64,000 nt of DNA from Pohlia nutans (Eukaryota; Streptophyta; Bryopsida; Bryales; Mniaceae). The position numbers and the translations under genes are program-made. Below the pieces are notes generated by a model, which saw only the letters and a program-made list of their open reading frames with translations, did not search any database and was not told where the DNA came from. The stretch spans positions 20,677,955 through 20,741,954 of the forward strand of contig CM040102.1 in the NCBI GenBank assembly GCA_022496805.1, in the 5' to 3' direction. This document shows positions 34,601 through 46,164 of this stretch, in pieces (the stretch's first letter is position 1; each line of letters opens with the position of its first letter).

Positions 34601-36044
34601 CTCCTTGGCCTCTCGACATGGACGGCCGCAGTGTGAAGCAGCCCTTAGTTTTTTCAAAATACTTGCCAAAACATTCGCCAACTACCTTATGCCGTGGTTA
34701 GTTTCGACATTAAATAATTTCTTTTTATTCAAAAGTGCCACATGTCATCTTGTGATTGGAAAAACGGTGACATAGACCTCTCAAAATATGATATGATGTG
34801 GAAATTAGATTTCGACACAATATTGTCCAAATCTGACCCTCACATACGGTATAAGCAAGAACGTGTTAACAGCACTTTTATACGGTATACCGGTACTTGT
34901 TAGCAATGAACGGGGAGAACCTGCAGCTAGTGTAAGATGAGCCGGTTGATTTTCTAAAATAACCGATTGGAATTTAGAAGGAGTGGCTAAAAACCGGGTG
35001 AAAAAGCTAAAAAAAATCTATTTTATATATTAAATAGAGAAAATAACCGGACTCCACACTTGAAAAACTGGTTCAATCTTGGAATGAAAGGAAAGTAAGC
35101 GGTAAAGCTCAAAAAACTTCCCAGACTGTGCTTGTTAGTGAACGCTTGGCGTTTACAAAAAAATTGAATGTGTGAATCGAATTGTCAGACCTGACATTAC
35201 TCTAAGATTTCAGTGAAATTTCACAGAATCTTGTACTCTGACACTCTATTTGGTGCAAGCTTTTCTTTTGTTTGTATCTTAAAACACAACCAAGACTTGA
35301 AGAAAACACAGACTGCCCTGGCTCATCCAGATGAACTAATTTCGTAACTCAACCAAGGTTTTTCTTTTCTGGTGAAGCACTCAACCAAGTTTTCCAAGCC
35401 TGCACATGTTACTGAGAAAATAAGTCGATTCAACCAATGTTGTGTGCCAGTATAACATTCTTACTTGTAAGGCACCAGCTCTGAAATGTACCTGACCAGT
35501 TAAAAAGATGTGAAACTTTAGAACACTGGTTTCAACGTCTCAACTGATGGGAAGAATAATCAAGAATGGGCTACTCCGAAATCTGCACATTAGAACTATG
35601 ATTCCTCCCCAAATCTAGAGAACTCGACACCACATCAATAATCCATGAAAGCTAGTATCCGCCTCTTGTGACCAAGAAGTTGATTGAGGATGTGGCTTCT
35701 ATCTCCTTCCTAAGCTCTCATTTCCACATTGTCATTAAAGATTGAATATTCCATTCACCAACTTTCAAGTAGTGCGAATTGTGTGTACTGCACATGCTGT
35801 ATACAACCCAATTTATTTTTTTTAAATCACTTACATAAAGCAACGTGAAGAAGGCTTTCAAGCCAGCGTCACACATCAGAAAACACTTAACCCTAGTGTG
35901 TTTTTCGAGGCTAGACAGTACAACAGTAATAGACAGACGTAACAGGTATAGACTGTGGCTGTAATTTGTGACAAGACCAATCACAAAGCCAAAACACCGT
36001 CCTATGGCTCTTGGAGGACATCAAATGCAGTCCTACAATGCTCC
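34601..36044. other. No gene seen; includes the thioredoxin 3'UTR
   Basis: There is no convincing coding signal. The part nearest 36044 should contain the 3'UTR of the minus-strand thioredoxin gene. Confidence 0.4.
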
Positions 36045-36673
36045 TCACGCACTGGTGGCATAGTGCTGGCACTTCCTCTCAAGCTCATCCTTGTTAGCGC
36101 CCACAATCTTGTCAAGGTGCTTCTTATTCTTGATAAAGATGAAAGTGGGCATAGCACGAACTTCCCACTTAGATGTTACCTCCTGAAGAGCCACCGAATA
36201 GGAACTTGATTAGAACACAACATTGAGAGTAGAAAAAAGCAGCGGACAAATATGATCGTGAATCAGATTTCCCAATTGCACCGACACCTACTGTATCATC
36301 GACAATCGTGCAAGTACCTGAACTTCGTCGACGTCCACTTTGAGGAACACCAGATTGTCATACTTTTTGCTCAGCTCAGTAAAGATGGGAGACATCAGTC
36401 GGCAAGGGCCGCACCAAGTTGCGGTGAAATCGACAACCACCTGCGGAATGATTGAATTGTCAGCATATAGTTTCACAAACCTTGTTTCCATGGCATAAAA
36501 AACCACAAAAATCGGGTCCAAAACAGAGAAGACTTGCAAAAGTAAAGAAAACAGACAACAAAGATGGTCAACACGATGCTTACAATTTTGCCGGTACTCT
36601 CGGCCTCTGCCAACTTAGCGTCAAAGGATGCCGCGTCGCTGATGACATGAATATTACCGTGGTCCCCGGCCAT
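36045..36673 (-). CDS. Thioredoxin h (cytosolic-type)
   Basis: Three minus-strand exons (36673-36584, 36440-36318, 36182-36045) join with GT-AG introns in phase 0 into 116 aa, a normal thioredoxin h length. The start [20 protein letters not shown] has no transit peptide, which suggests a cytosolic protein. Exon 2 carries [20 protein letters not shown] with the redox-active WCGPC site (Cys at residues 40 and 43) and the buried Asp of VVVDF. Exon 3 carries the cis-proline motif AMPTFIF. Thioredoxin h reduces disulfides in target proteins using NADPH-thioredoxin reductase. The minus strand shows a good acceptor (TTTTCCAG) 11 bp before the ATG, indicating an intron in the 5'UTR. All key residues are intact. 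Confidence 0.95.
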
Positions 36674-37940
36674 ATTGGAAGATCCTGGAAAAGAAAAAAA
36701 ATCGCACATTTCGATCAAATTATGCTCATCGGGAAATTATATCAAGCCGATCATAGTCTCCGAAACCACAAAAGAACTACAACCTACGGTGCTACCCAAA
36801 GCACTGCCTCACATATAGCACTGAGATGGAACTAGATAAGATACAAAAAAACCATTATGTAATAAGTAATCTTCATTGGAAGAAGTGTTATGTTATGGGT
36901 TCCAATGGCGCTCCGACCAATAAAGATTACCTTAAAAAATCAGGGTTATACATCATATGTGTCTTGATTTGGAGGTAGATGGAGTGAAGAGAGTAATAGG
37001 ATATGTTATGGAATATAATAAGACCCCAAAAATGTCATAATATAACCCCGATAGAAATTACATATTCTGCCACTGCATCTGGACACCTGCAGTGCTGGGG
37101 ACGTCCGCTGGGAAATGTCCCTGTTCGAGACATCCTCAAGGTAAGGTCCCCGGTACTACATTATTACCGACTCTACATCATCTGCTTAACGTGACTACTC
37201 TAGCGGTGTAGAAACAAATATATAAATACGAACTCCCCCTTTCTGTCAGTTGCTACACCGATCAACGCAATATTACTTAACATAGAACGGTCCGATTTCA
37301 GACGATGAAAGCAGAGAAAATGTTTTGGGCTAATTACCCCCAAATTGCTACATAAAATTTGTGCTGGCTAATTGATACAAAGGATTTTTGCAAAAAATAA
37401 AATAAAATGCAGTAATAGCCAGATTTCCTACATGGAGTCAAGATGAGTAGCCTCTTTAAACCTAGAAATCAACGAAGTATTGCCTAAGTAGCACACACGT
37501 GTAATACCCTGATGTTACCTACATAGTAATATGAAAAGAGCATCCAAAAAGCCTGGATTGCTCTTCAAGTAGCAAAATTGCTAACCAGTCTACTGACAAG
37601 AAAAAAAATACAATTCCCGAAACCCTAGGCTTCAGTGCAAACCCCCGGCTATGGTGCAATATCGCTACCTAAAAATAAAAATAAAAAACAAACTCATTCA
37701 ACCGGCACAAATGATCAACGGCGACGAAAACATGTGCAGACTCTCCAACCTTCGAAAGCCCGCATAGCAACAAAATTTACTTGAGAACTCAAAACCTTCA
37801 AAAGGAAACCCAAAAAAAAAAAAAAAAAAAAAAAGGTAGTTTACAGCACCCCCTCGGCACCTACTTTAACAAAACCTGGATCTCTCCGCCGGGTTCGAAA
37901 TCAGCAAGAACTGAAAAATTGAACGGCAAAAGCTTGTTAC

Positions 37941-38180
37941 CTGGTGAGACGAGAACAGAGGTTGATGGAGAGAATTGATCGCGATGCGAAGACGAGGGAT
38001 GCAAGCAAGAGCGCGGAAGTGACGACGGCGAGAGGCCGAGCGGGGGGCTTTATGTGGAGGGAAGAAGGGACCGGTCGACCGGCAGCAAGCGGTGGGAGGG
38101 GAGGGAGGGGCAGAGGGGGCAGTGACCGGGTGACTGTCTGTACCGGTAAATGGGTAGGTGCCGGCGCCCTTTCTGAAGGT
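37941..38180 (-). promoter_or_regulatory. Probable 5'UTR first exon and promoter of the thioredoxin gene
   Basis: The acceptor at 36685 just before the thioredoxin ATG needs an upstream donor. On the minus strand CACCAG/GTAACAAG at 37941 is a strong donor, preceded by GC-rich, ATG-poor sequence. The resulting 5'UTR intron would be about 1.25 kb. The transcription start is not fixed, so the upper border is approximate. A near-homopolymer A run lies within the intron at 37811-37832. Confidence 0.45.
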
Positions 38181-38408
38181 GTGCTTCGGCGTAGAGTTCA
38201 CTCCTTTTCTATCCCAACGATATTTGACTTTCTGTTGCTTCGCTGACGTCCATGTGTCCATGAAGTTGGCCGTGCATTCTGGAGACTTCATTACCCCTCA
38301 TGAACAAATCAACAAACACGTTGTCAAAAACAAATTCCAAAAAATTTCAAAAATTCAAAATTCATTCAGCATCCCCAGATATGCCCTAAGTGATACCTGC
38401 ATTGGTGA

Positions 38409-39838
38409 GGGCCTGTTTCCATGTGGAACCTAACACGACATGAACTGTACAGTACCCGGAAACAATGTTACGTAATTCCCTCTTTTGTGTTTCAAAGAAC
38501 TCTTCATAATATCAAATATAATTGGTTTTTTTCATCTTGCATATTTAATATTCAATTTATACATGATTCCAAGCAAGCATACCAAATTTGGGTTTAAAAA
38601 AAGAAAAATCCCATTTTTGGTGGATTTTAAAAGTCCAATTTCTTGATTTTACGTGATAATTTATTGAAAACAATTGGTGATGAATTTTTATAATTTTATT
38701 GCATAGGTGTGTTGGAAATATCCTTATGCACCTTTCATATCAAGGAACACCCCATTCATTAACAAAAACATCCTCTATGAAGAATTCATTGTGATGAATC
38801 GCATGCTCTAATTTTGTAAAATAAATATCTTTTTATTATAACTAAATTTTGGCAAAGTAATTGTACTATCATACTTAACTATACCAAGATAGTTACAATG
38901 TGAAGATCAAGTATTGTCTCTGCCTTTGGCTCTTTAATAGATGGTGTGGAATATTCTACACCCAACAATACTTCATTAGTGGATAGGTGGAGGCTCAAGG
39001 TGATGAGCAGAGTGCATGAAGGATACTAAATGTTATGCACAGTATTCACACATAATTTCTTCAATTAGGAATAGTAACTATAGAACACTTTTTTTCTTGT
39101 GAGATGTGTATGCAAAACAAATATCATGCCACCAAGGCTTGCTTGGAGAGTGCTTTGACTTAACCTTTAACTGCCTAAACGTTCATTTCTTGAACAATGT
39201 ACAAATTTCATCCATATTTTCTCATCCGTCATGACCTTTATTATAGATTTTATGGGAAATTAGCTTCATACATGTGTGATCCGATTAGAAAGGAAATGAT
39301 TTATGATTTTTTTATATGTCGCTTCAAAGTGTAGCCATTCACCCAAAATTTGAAGATTTCACTGTAAATGTGCTCTTGAAAAAGTCAACTCATAAAATTA
39401 AGCAATCAAAAAATCTCCTACACTTAGAGAGTTACGTTTCAACCAATCACAACAAATTTCATCCACAAATTGTCAATATCTTAGTTGCAATCAAAACTTA
39501 TAATGTACAACTTTCATTCATACGTCAAGTTCAAAACATCCTACAAAAGTTTATTTTATAATGCATCTTTGCAAAACTACTAAATTTGGAGAGGATTTTA
39601 GGCATTTAGAGGTTAAACAACCTTTGCAATGATGCACCAATTTAGTTAGAAATCATTGCTCAATTTAGCTTTATTTCTTGTCAATATCGGGTTTTTCAAG
39701 CCGTTTTGTGGTTGAAAGTTGTTGTGAAGACCCGAACTAAGATCCAACATGATAGTTGATGGTAGGATGGTTTGTAAAACTAGAATGAAAGCCACTCATC
39801 ACTCAATGTCAGGTTTGGTTCCACATAGGAACAAGCCC
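38409..39838. mobile_element. Non-autonomous TIR element, about 1.4 kb, with a nested MITE
   Basis: The left end GGGCCTGTTTCCATGTGGAA and the reverse-complemented right end GGGCTTGTTCCTATGTGGAA form inverted repeats of about 35 bp. The flanks (TGA on the left, TAG on the right) do not give a clear target duplication, so PIF and hAT origins both remain possible. A TTAA-flanked element (39164-39612) lies inside. There is no coding sequence. Confidence 0.5.
39164..39612. mobile_element. TTAA-flanked piggyBac-like MITE (copy F)
   Basis: It starts CCTTTAACTGCC and ends GGCATTTAGAGG, flanked by TTAA at 39160-39163 and 39613-39616. A 5-bp hairpin (GTTCA 39181-39185, TGAAC 39191-39195) lies near the left end. 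The interior matches copy E (CATCCGTCATG, GTGTGATCCGAT), so E and F form one subfamily. The terminal bases are more degraded than in other copies. Confidence 0.6.
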
Positions 39839-40832
39839 TAGGCTACAATTGGTTCCACCAACCTATTATACAATACAGCTCACTTTGTCTCACTCGACCA
39901 TTCCGCGTTAGAATCCATCAATGTGCTCAACCACACAGGTCCTACTAGTGTAAAACAATTGTGCACAAGGGCCCAAATCCACGATTCACTTGTCATCACA
40001 CTCCTTTTGTTTCTAGGAGATGATGTTTTGGGAAAAAAAAAATTTGTCCCAAATTACTTGATGCAAATCATTTATTAAATTTTTGAATTTTTTATTTTAC
40101 AAATTCTAAAAAAGAAAAATCACAAGATAGGTGCACAAGAAGTGATTTTTTCTTGTTTGTGAAGCTAATGTGTGGAACCCTATAACTATTGCAACCCCTA
40201 CTTTCATAGTTCTACTATGCAATGATGTGAACTAAAAAAAAACTTATTCAAAACTTGAGATATCATGCTATCATACGCCTCCTCCACATCATGAATAAGT
40301 TCATCAATTGATATGGGAGCATGCTCTTGTTGAAGAGATTGGATAGCATAAATAAATCATAAATCTAAAATATTCACATTATGACCATTTCAAAGTTGGT
40401 TTACTTCTTTTTTTTACTAAAGCCATTGCCAACCCCGGTTTCCAACCTCCAAATAGTTATGATACTGCTTGGAGAGACATCTACTTTGAAATAGAAATTT
40501 ACTAAATTAGGAGATTTGATGAAATCATTATAGTTTGCTTTATTTTTATTTAAAAAAAAATCATCTATTAGAGGACGGAGGGAGTATAACATATTCTATG
40601 GTAATATTTAGTGCAAATTACTCCCGGGGAGTGTACTCTACATTGTGTTTGAGAATCACGTGCATTCATGACCCCCTCTAAAACCTCTCGTATACAAGGG
40701 GTCATATGTTCAAAAACCTTTGTATACATATCTATTCCGTCCTAAATATATGTTTAACATAAGTATACGCCAATATATTCAACTCTAAATATTTTTGATG
40801 TATGTATACACCATACGACAATGTTCAAACTA

Positions 40833-41253
40833 GGGACGGTTTACACTACGGACCAAGAGCCATAATCAAGGAAAATGGATTAATTCCATGGTCACATTTC
40901 ATGATCACACTTCAAAATAATGTGATTTTTAAAGCCCTTGGGCCTCTCACTAAGTGTAAACCGAACTTGGACCTGGACTTAAAATAATAATAAAACGGCA
41001 ATTTAAGCCCATGGTCTCCTTGTTCGGCAATGAGAGAACCCTTTTTGCCTCTCTCACCACAAAATCCGGGGGACCCTTCAACATTATCCACTAAGCCTAT
41101 TTCCAGGCCTTTTGAGGACCTCAACTCCTTTGGTCACTTTTCTTTTTTCCTTGTAGTGTAAACCCAAGTCTTCCTGGGACGAGTTGATGGAGTCAATTAC
41201 AGATTTTAGAGATGCATGAGACGAGTTCTTGGTCCGTAGTGTAAACTGCCCCT
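40833..41253. mobile_element. MITE with GGGNNGGTTTACACTA ends, copy 1
   Basis: It starts GGGACGGTTTACACTACGGA and the reversed right end reads AGGGGCAGTTTACACTACGG. Both continue into ACCAAGA. The flanking dinucleotide is TA on each side, which fits a Tc1/mariner origin; a TWA duplication cannot be excluded. It is non-coding. Confidence 0.6.
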
Positions 41254-41574
41254 TATTACCCTTTCTGTGCACTCACGTATACTTGTACATGTTTAGTATA
41301 GTGCACCCTGGAAATTGCTGCACCCTACATAAAAAACATTAAGTGTGAAATGGTTTCTTTAGCATAAAATCTAACTAACAAACACTGGGCATAAGGTGTG
41401 AATCAAGTTCACTTGCATAAAATTCTCTCAACAAAAAATAACAATATTTTGCAACCAAAAACCATAGTTCCTACCATGTCTCCAGCTTATCCTCTAGCCT
41501 GGGACAGAGCCAACAAAGTTCACGTTCAGCAAACGTGTTATTACGGTAGAGGCACCAATACCTATCAATTTAAT

Positions 41575-41790
41575 GATTTCGACCTGTTTAGAGTGATGTT
41601 TAATAACCAAACCTAATTTTTAATTGATTTTGTCACAATGTATGATTTTGTTCTAAATTTTCAAACCTAATTTACATAAACCACTATTGATGTTAGTAGG
41701 GTAACCAATACTTGTCTTTCATTTTTAATCCAATCAATTTGCTAACTTGACATTCATAATTGATTACCAAATCGTTACAACTAATGATTG
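41575..41790 (-). repeat. Dispersed repeat, copy 2 (inverted relative to 3366-3575)
   Basis: The reverse complement matches 3366-3575, including the shared TTTAGAACAAAATCATACAT block and the TCAATTATGAATG segment. It lies immediately left of the TTAA-flanked element at 41822, as copy 1 lies beside element I. Confidence 0.55.
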
Positions 41791-41821
41791 TGATAATTTG
41801 ATTGGGAACATGCGAAGTTAA

Positions 41822-42623
41822 CCCTTTAGTGCCCAGCTGACCACATTATGGTCACTGCAACGTCCGAAATGCAATTAGCAGAGAATCCGTGAAGAATTGG
41901 AACTTCAGTTTTGAAGTTCAGATTATGCCACATACATTATACATCTTCTAGAAAAAGAAATTTTCAATTTGGAATTGTACAACTATCAAAATACCTATCA
42001 ACAAAGCGCAAAAATACTGCAAATACTTGAAAATACAGTGAATACTTACAAATACAACACATGTATTATGAAGCATTTTTTGTGTTTGGAAGATTGTTAT
42101 CTTGTTTTGTTTTTTTGTATTGTGTTCTCTTCTTCATCTTCCATTAGTGTGCGTAATCCGATCTTGACTAATGTACCCACTCCTGTCAATTTTCAACGTA
42201 TAAAATTTCGCCTAAACCGTATATGGATAAGTCACTTTCACTTATAAAATTCAGAATAATTATGTGTGAGTCTATTTTTGATATGAAAGATTGCAACGGA
42301 GAAGTGTTGGCGTAGGGCATAGCTGAACTTCTTTACTTTCATTTTTGAAAATTTAACCCACATTCTATTTAACTCTAAAGTCACACACCCCCCAAAATCT
42401 CATTTTTGAGCGTGCATTATATAGTTCAAATACATACTATAATCTTCCAATCCCACCGTTGGATGATTCTCAAATTTTAATAAAATGTGTGCTCTCGAGT
42501 TGAGAATATAATTGTACGGTTACTTTCTAATTTAACCCATTCTATATTTGGTAATCTCAATCACAGTGGAAAAACCCACTGAAATTGAGAGCTCCCAGCT
42601 ACAGTACCCTGGACACCAAAGGG
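41822..42623. mobile_element. TTAA-flanked piggyBac-like element (copy G), 802 bp
   Basis: It starts CCCTTTAGTGCCCAGCTG and the reversed right end reads CCCTTTGGTGTCCAGGG. TTAA lies at 41818-41821 and 42624-42627. A 6-bp hairpin (TGACCA 41838-41843, TGGTCA 41849-41854) sits just inside the left end. There is no convincing coding sequence. Confidence 0.65.
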
Positions 42624-42688
42624 TTAAAACACGTACTTGCGTAGGTGACTCAAATTGGTTCCTAACAAGTTTTGATGCTTCTACCGTA

Positions 42689-43136
42689 GGGGTGGTTTAC
42701 ACTATGGACCAAGAGCCATGACCATGGAATTCTAAAATCTGTGATTGGCCCAAAAAGAGCTTTTGGTCCCATTTGGCTTTACACTACCTTGAAAAAGGGA
42801 GAATGACCACTAACTTTGAGGTCCCCAAAAACTACTAAAATCTGCCATTTGGATAATGTGCCATGGTCCAACAGGTTTTCCGTTGAGTTGAGGCAAAATG
42901 CTCGACTCAACGGAAATCAAGGGAGCTGTAAGGCTGAAAATCAGCCATTGGCCGAAATATTTTAAAAAAATATTTTTGGCCGAAAAAATCAGCCCAAAGT
43001 TGTCCCGGTCCAAATCCACTTTACACTACAAGAGTGACCAAGCCACTCAAAAATGATTTAATTTTCACATTGACATTTACAAAAATGATTTAATTTTCTT
43101 GGTCATGGCTCTTGGTCCATAGTGTAAACCGACCCT
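42689..43136. mobile_element. MITE with GGGNNGGTTTACACTA ends, copy 2
   Basis: It starts GGGGTGGTTTACACTATGGA and the reversed right end reads AGGGTCGGTTTACACTATGG. Both continue CCAAGAGCCATGACCA. TA flanks both ends (42687-42688 and 43137-43138). The one-base length difference between the ends is also seen in copy 1. Confidence 0.65.
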
Positions 43137-43427
43137 TATATCCATGCCAGTTTAAGGGTAACAATTGTGATAGAGCAAGCGCGTGACATGAGAAAAATGT
43201 GGTCTGACCTCTGCAACTGCTTGACCCGTTCTTGAAAAGAGGATGATGTCGCCATTCTCCTGTACAATTGTGAGAATATACGAATACATACACACCACTG
43301 ATTTCTCAAACTTCAAAAACATGCCAATTATTAACTTCATTGTACTCTCATGTCAAGAGTCAGGATTCAAAGAATAACACTTCTGTTTGTGAGAATGGAA
43401 AATTCTGCATCATATGCCTTCAGTTAA

Positions 43428-43966
43428 CCCTTTAACGTCCCGATTCAACACTGTTTTCAAATAAGCGTTATAAAATGTTTGATGGAAACCAAAAATGGGG
43501 TTGATGGTCAAAGCAAAGTTGTAAATGTCAATGTGAAGATCACATCTGTACGGTTGGATTCATTTTATTTTTATTTAAAATTTTTAAATTAATTTTGCAA
43601 GGTTTTCTTTCGAAATTCAATTTTAAATCCCAAATTAGCACAAAAAAATTTAAAATTATGGTAATGAAATTGGAATAACATGCAGTACGAGATGGTATGG
43701 TTTCCATTATTTGATTCTACTTATTTTGGAAAATCATATTTAAGTCCCACTTTTTGAACTAAGAATGAAACTTGACATAAACCAATTCTGTTGTTTTTCT
43801 AAAAATCACAATAACCTATTTTGAAGATCCAAACCGTACAAAGAATAGTCAACTTGGTCAAGAACCAAAAGAAATTTTGGTGGATGAAAATTGTCTAATT
43901 TGGATGAGAATCCAGCAGTTTCAATCTGTGCGTCGTCCACGTAGTGGACACTGGCGCGTTAAAGCG
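43428..43966 (+). mobile_element. TTAA-flanked piggyBac-like MITE (copy D)
   Basis: It starts CCCTTTAACGTCCCGATTC and ends GGCGCGTTAAAGCG (last triplet mutated from GGG), flanked by TTAA at 43424-43427 and 43967-43970. It is a close direct homologue of copy C in XCT intron 11. A 6-bp hairpin (GTCCAC 43935-43940, GTGGAC 43944-43949) lies near the right end. Confidence 0.75.
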
Positions 43967-43970
43967 TTAA

Positions 43971-44539
43971 CCCCTAACCGCCCAATCATGCATATTTTGC
44001 TTGATGAACAGATTTCATCCATCGTTTTTCATCCGTCATGCACTTTTTGTAGTGTGATTTTTTTACTGAATTTTTTATGGGAAGTTAGCTTCATGTATGT
44101 GTGATCCGATCGAAAAGGAAACAATTTTTGAAAAAATTATGCCTCATTTTGTGTTGTAGTGTTTCACCAAAAAATTTGAAGATTTTTGTCTAAAAGTGCT
44201 CTTGAAAAAATAATATCATAATATGAAGCATCCAAAAAATCTCCAACTATCACTACACCTAGAGTACTACATTATAACCCATCACAACAAATTTCATCCA
44301 CATATTGTCAATATCTTATTTGTAATTGAATTACAAAATAATTTTTTATTTTATGTTTCAAAATTTATAGAAAAATATCAATGATAGCAATCAAAGATCT
44401 AACCGTATAGATTGAATCTAAATTTCAAAATGTATGACTTTTATTCATACATCAAGTTTCAAATATTCATGTTAATTGCATTTTATAATGCATCTTTGCC
44501 AAACTACCTAAACTGGACATAGGTGAGGACGCTTAGGGG
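43971..44539 (+). mobile_element. TTAA-flanked piggyBac-like MITE (copy E), abutting copy D
   Basis: It starts CCCCTAACCGCCC and ends GACGCTTAGGGG. Its left TTAA (43967-43970) is the same four bases that end copy D, and the right TTAA is at 44540-44543. One element therefore inserted into the flanking TTAA of the other. The interior resembles copy F. Confidence 0.7.
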
Positions 44540-44588
44540 TTAAGTTAGTTTCTCATTGTATGCAGATATAAACAACAGGCATGTACTA

Positions 44589-45522
44589 TACAGTCAGGTA
44601 GGAATTGCTTACGAATTCCCACTGCAAGGGTTTTTTTTAGAAACTTTGAACAATCCGTGTGTACTCAAAAATGATCTGATTTGGAAACCGCAAAGTGCGT
44701 TGAAATCACATCGGCATGTACTAAAATGTCGTTACAAACTTACACATGTATTAGTGAAAGTTATATAAAAAGTTAAAAATAATATATACACTATCTACCA
44801 TTGAGTGCTCTCACCGTTTGCTTCAGTTACAATGTCCATTTTAGCAAGAAAATTTGAAATGAGTGTTTGAAGTTGTTCTTGAGATACTTGAGCTCATACT
44901 TCTTGAATGATTTGTATCATTTCATCTTTTTCCTTCATGATCTTTTTGATTCCATGGGCTTGTCTCCAATCATCATGATATCTACTACGGTGTATTGGAT
45001 CACTATCCTCCATCAATGTGAATTGAAAAGGTCTATCATGCATAAAATAGAAGCCAATTGATAGAATTTCATAAATAAGTTCCACAAAATGAACTACTGA
45101 TTGTTTAGTTGGAAGAATGATGACAAATGGACTTTTATCAAAACCCATGAAAGCCCCTACACCATTACAAAAGAAGAAATTACAAAGGAGACTGATGAAA
45201 TGATACAAACCATTCAACACATATGAGCTCAAGTATCTCAAAAACAACTTCAAACACTCATTTCCATTTTTCTTGCTAAAATGGACACTGTAATTGAAGC
45301 AAACGGTGAGAGCACTCAATCATATATTATTTTTAACTTTTTGTATAACTTTCACTAATACATGTGTAAATTTGAAAGGATATTGTAGTACACGCCGATG
45401 TGATTCCAACGCACTTTGCGGTTTCCAAATCGGATCATTTTTTAGTACACAAGGATTGTTCAAAGTTTCTAAAAAGAAATTCTCTGGAGTAGGAATTCGT
45501 AAGAAATTCCTACCTAACTGTA
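44589..45522. mobile_element. Foldback element with long inverted arms (about 335 bp each)
   Basis: The left arm (about 44589-44932) and right arm (about 45194-45522) are inverted copies with few differences. The outer ends read TACAGTCAGGTAGGAATTGC and TACAGTTAGGTAGGAATTTC. The spacer of about 260 bp carries a minus-strand frame that continues into the right arm (45319-44894, 141 codons; e.g. GFDKSPFVIILPTKQSVVHF), unlike anything I recognise. No target duplication was identified, so MULE or hAT foldback origins are both possible. Confidence 0.6.
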
Positions 45523-45857
45523 CAGTGGCTAGCAGAAATAGTTGTACAAGCGAGTTTGATTTACAGAACCAGCTACTAATCGTATAGGAACTATTATAAT
45601 ATTGCAAGGAAAAGACCAGACAGACAGACAGAAACACCAACCTAAAGATTGGGCCGGCGTGAATAAAGTGTCCGTTCGTAAAGTCAATGACCCGATGCCC
45701 ACGGGACAAAGGGACATTGGAACAATACTACTCTCCTCTTTCGAGGATGGACACTATAGTAACCAAAACAAAGTAACAGTAACAGTAGCAGAAGGAAAAA
45801 CGCGAAGTAACGATGGTTGAGTGTTAGTTGTATAAAGGTATGGTTGGTGTTAATTTC

Positions 45858-46075
45858 TATCACCAAGTCACGAGTTCTTTGGTTGGTTGGTTGGTGAAGG
45901 GCGTTGTATCACGATTATGTGGTCCGGGTTCGAAACCAGTTGGGCTCGTTGAGCAGTACTGTGATACACATGGCTTGGTGCTGCCAATGAGTTATCATGG
46001 CAGGAAAGTTGTACCAACCAACCGGCCCGTACTATCCCCTGAGACAAGCTGAGCTAGTTGTTTGAAAAGAGTGGC
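45858..46075 (+). mobile_element. Possible tRNA-derived SINE
   Basis: A B-box-like GGTTCGAAACC at about 45927-45937 follows an A-box-like TGGTGAAGGGC at about 45892 with normal pol III spacing. The sequence does not fold into a complete tRNA. The ends are uncertain, but a T-rich stretch follows. It lies next to the 3' side of the LINE. Confidence 0.3.
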
Positions 46076-46164
46076 TAGCAGTGGTTTTCACCACTACCCC
46101 CCTCTTTTAATGTACTACGTCTGTTGGTATTGTTTGATTATTTTCTATACGTCTTTTATGTAAA

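Noticed and set aside
40571..40584. Stowaway-type end GAGGACGGAGGGAG followed by TA
   Set aside because: No matching left end was found nearby, so a complete element cannot be claimed. It may be a truncated copy.
45880..45940. tRNA gene suggested by GGTTCGAAACC
   Set aside because: The flanking sequence does not form acceptor and anticodon stems. It is kept only as a low-confidence SINE.
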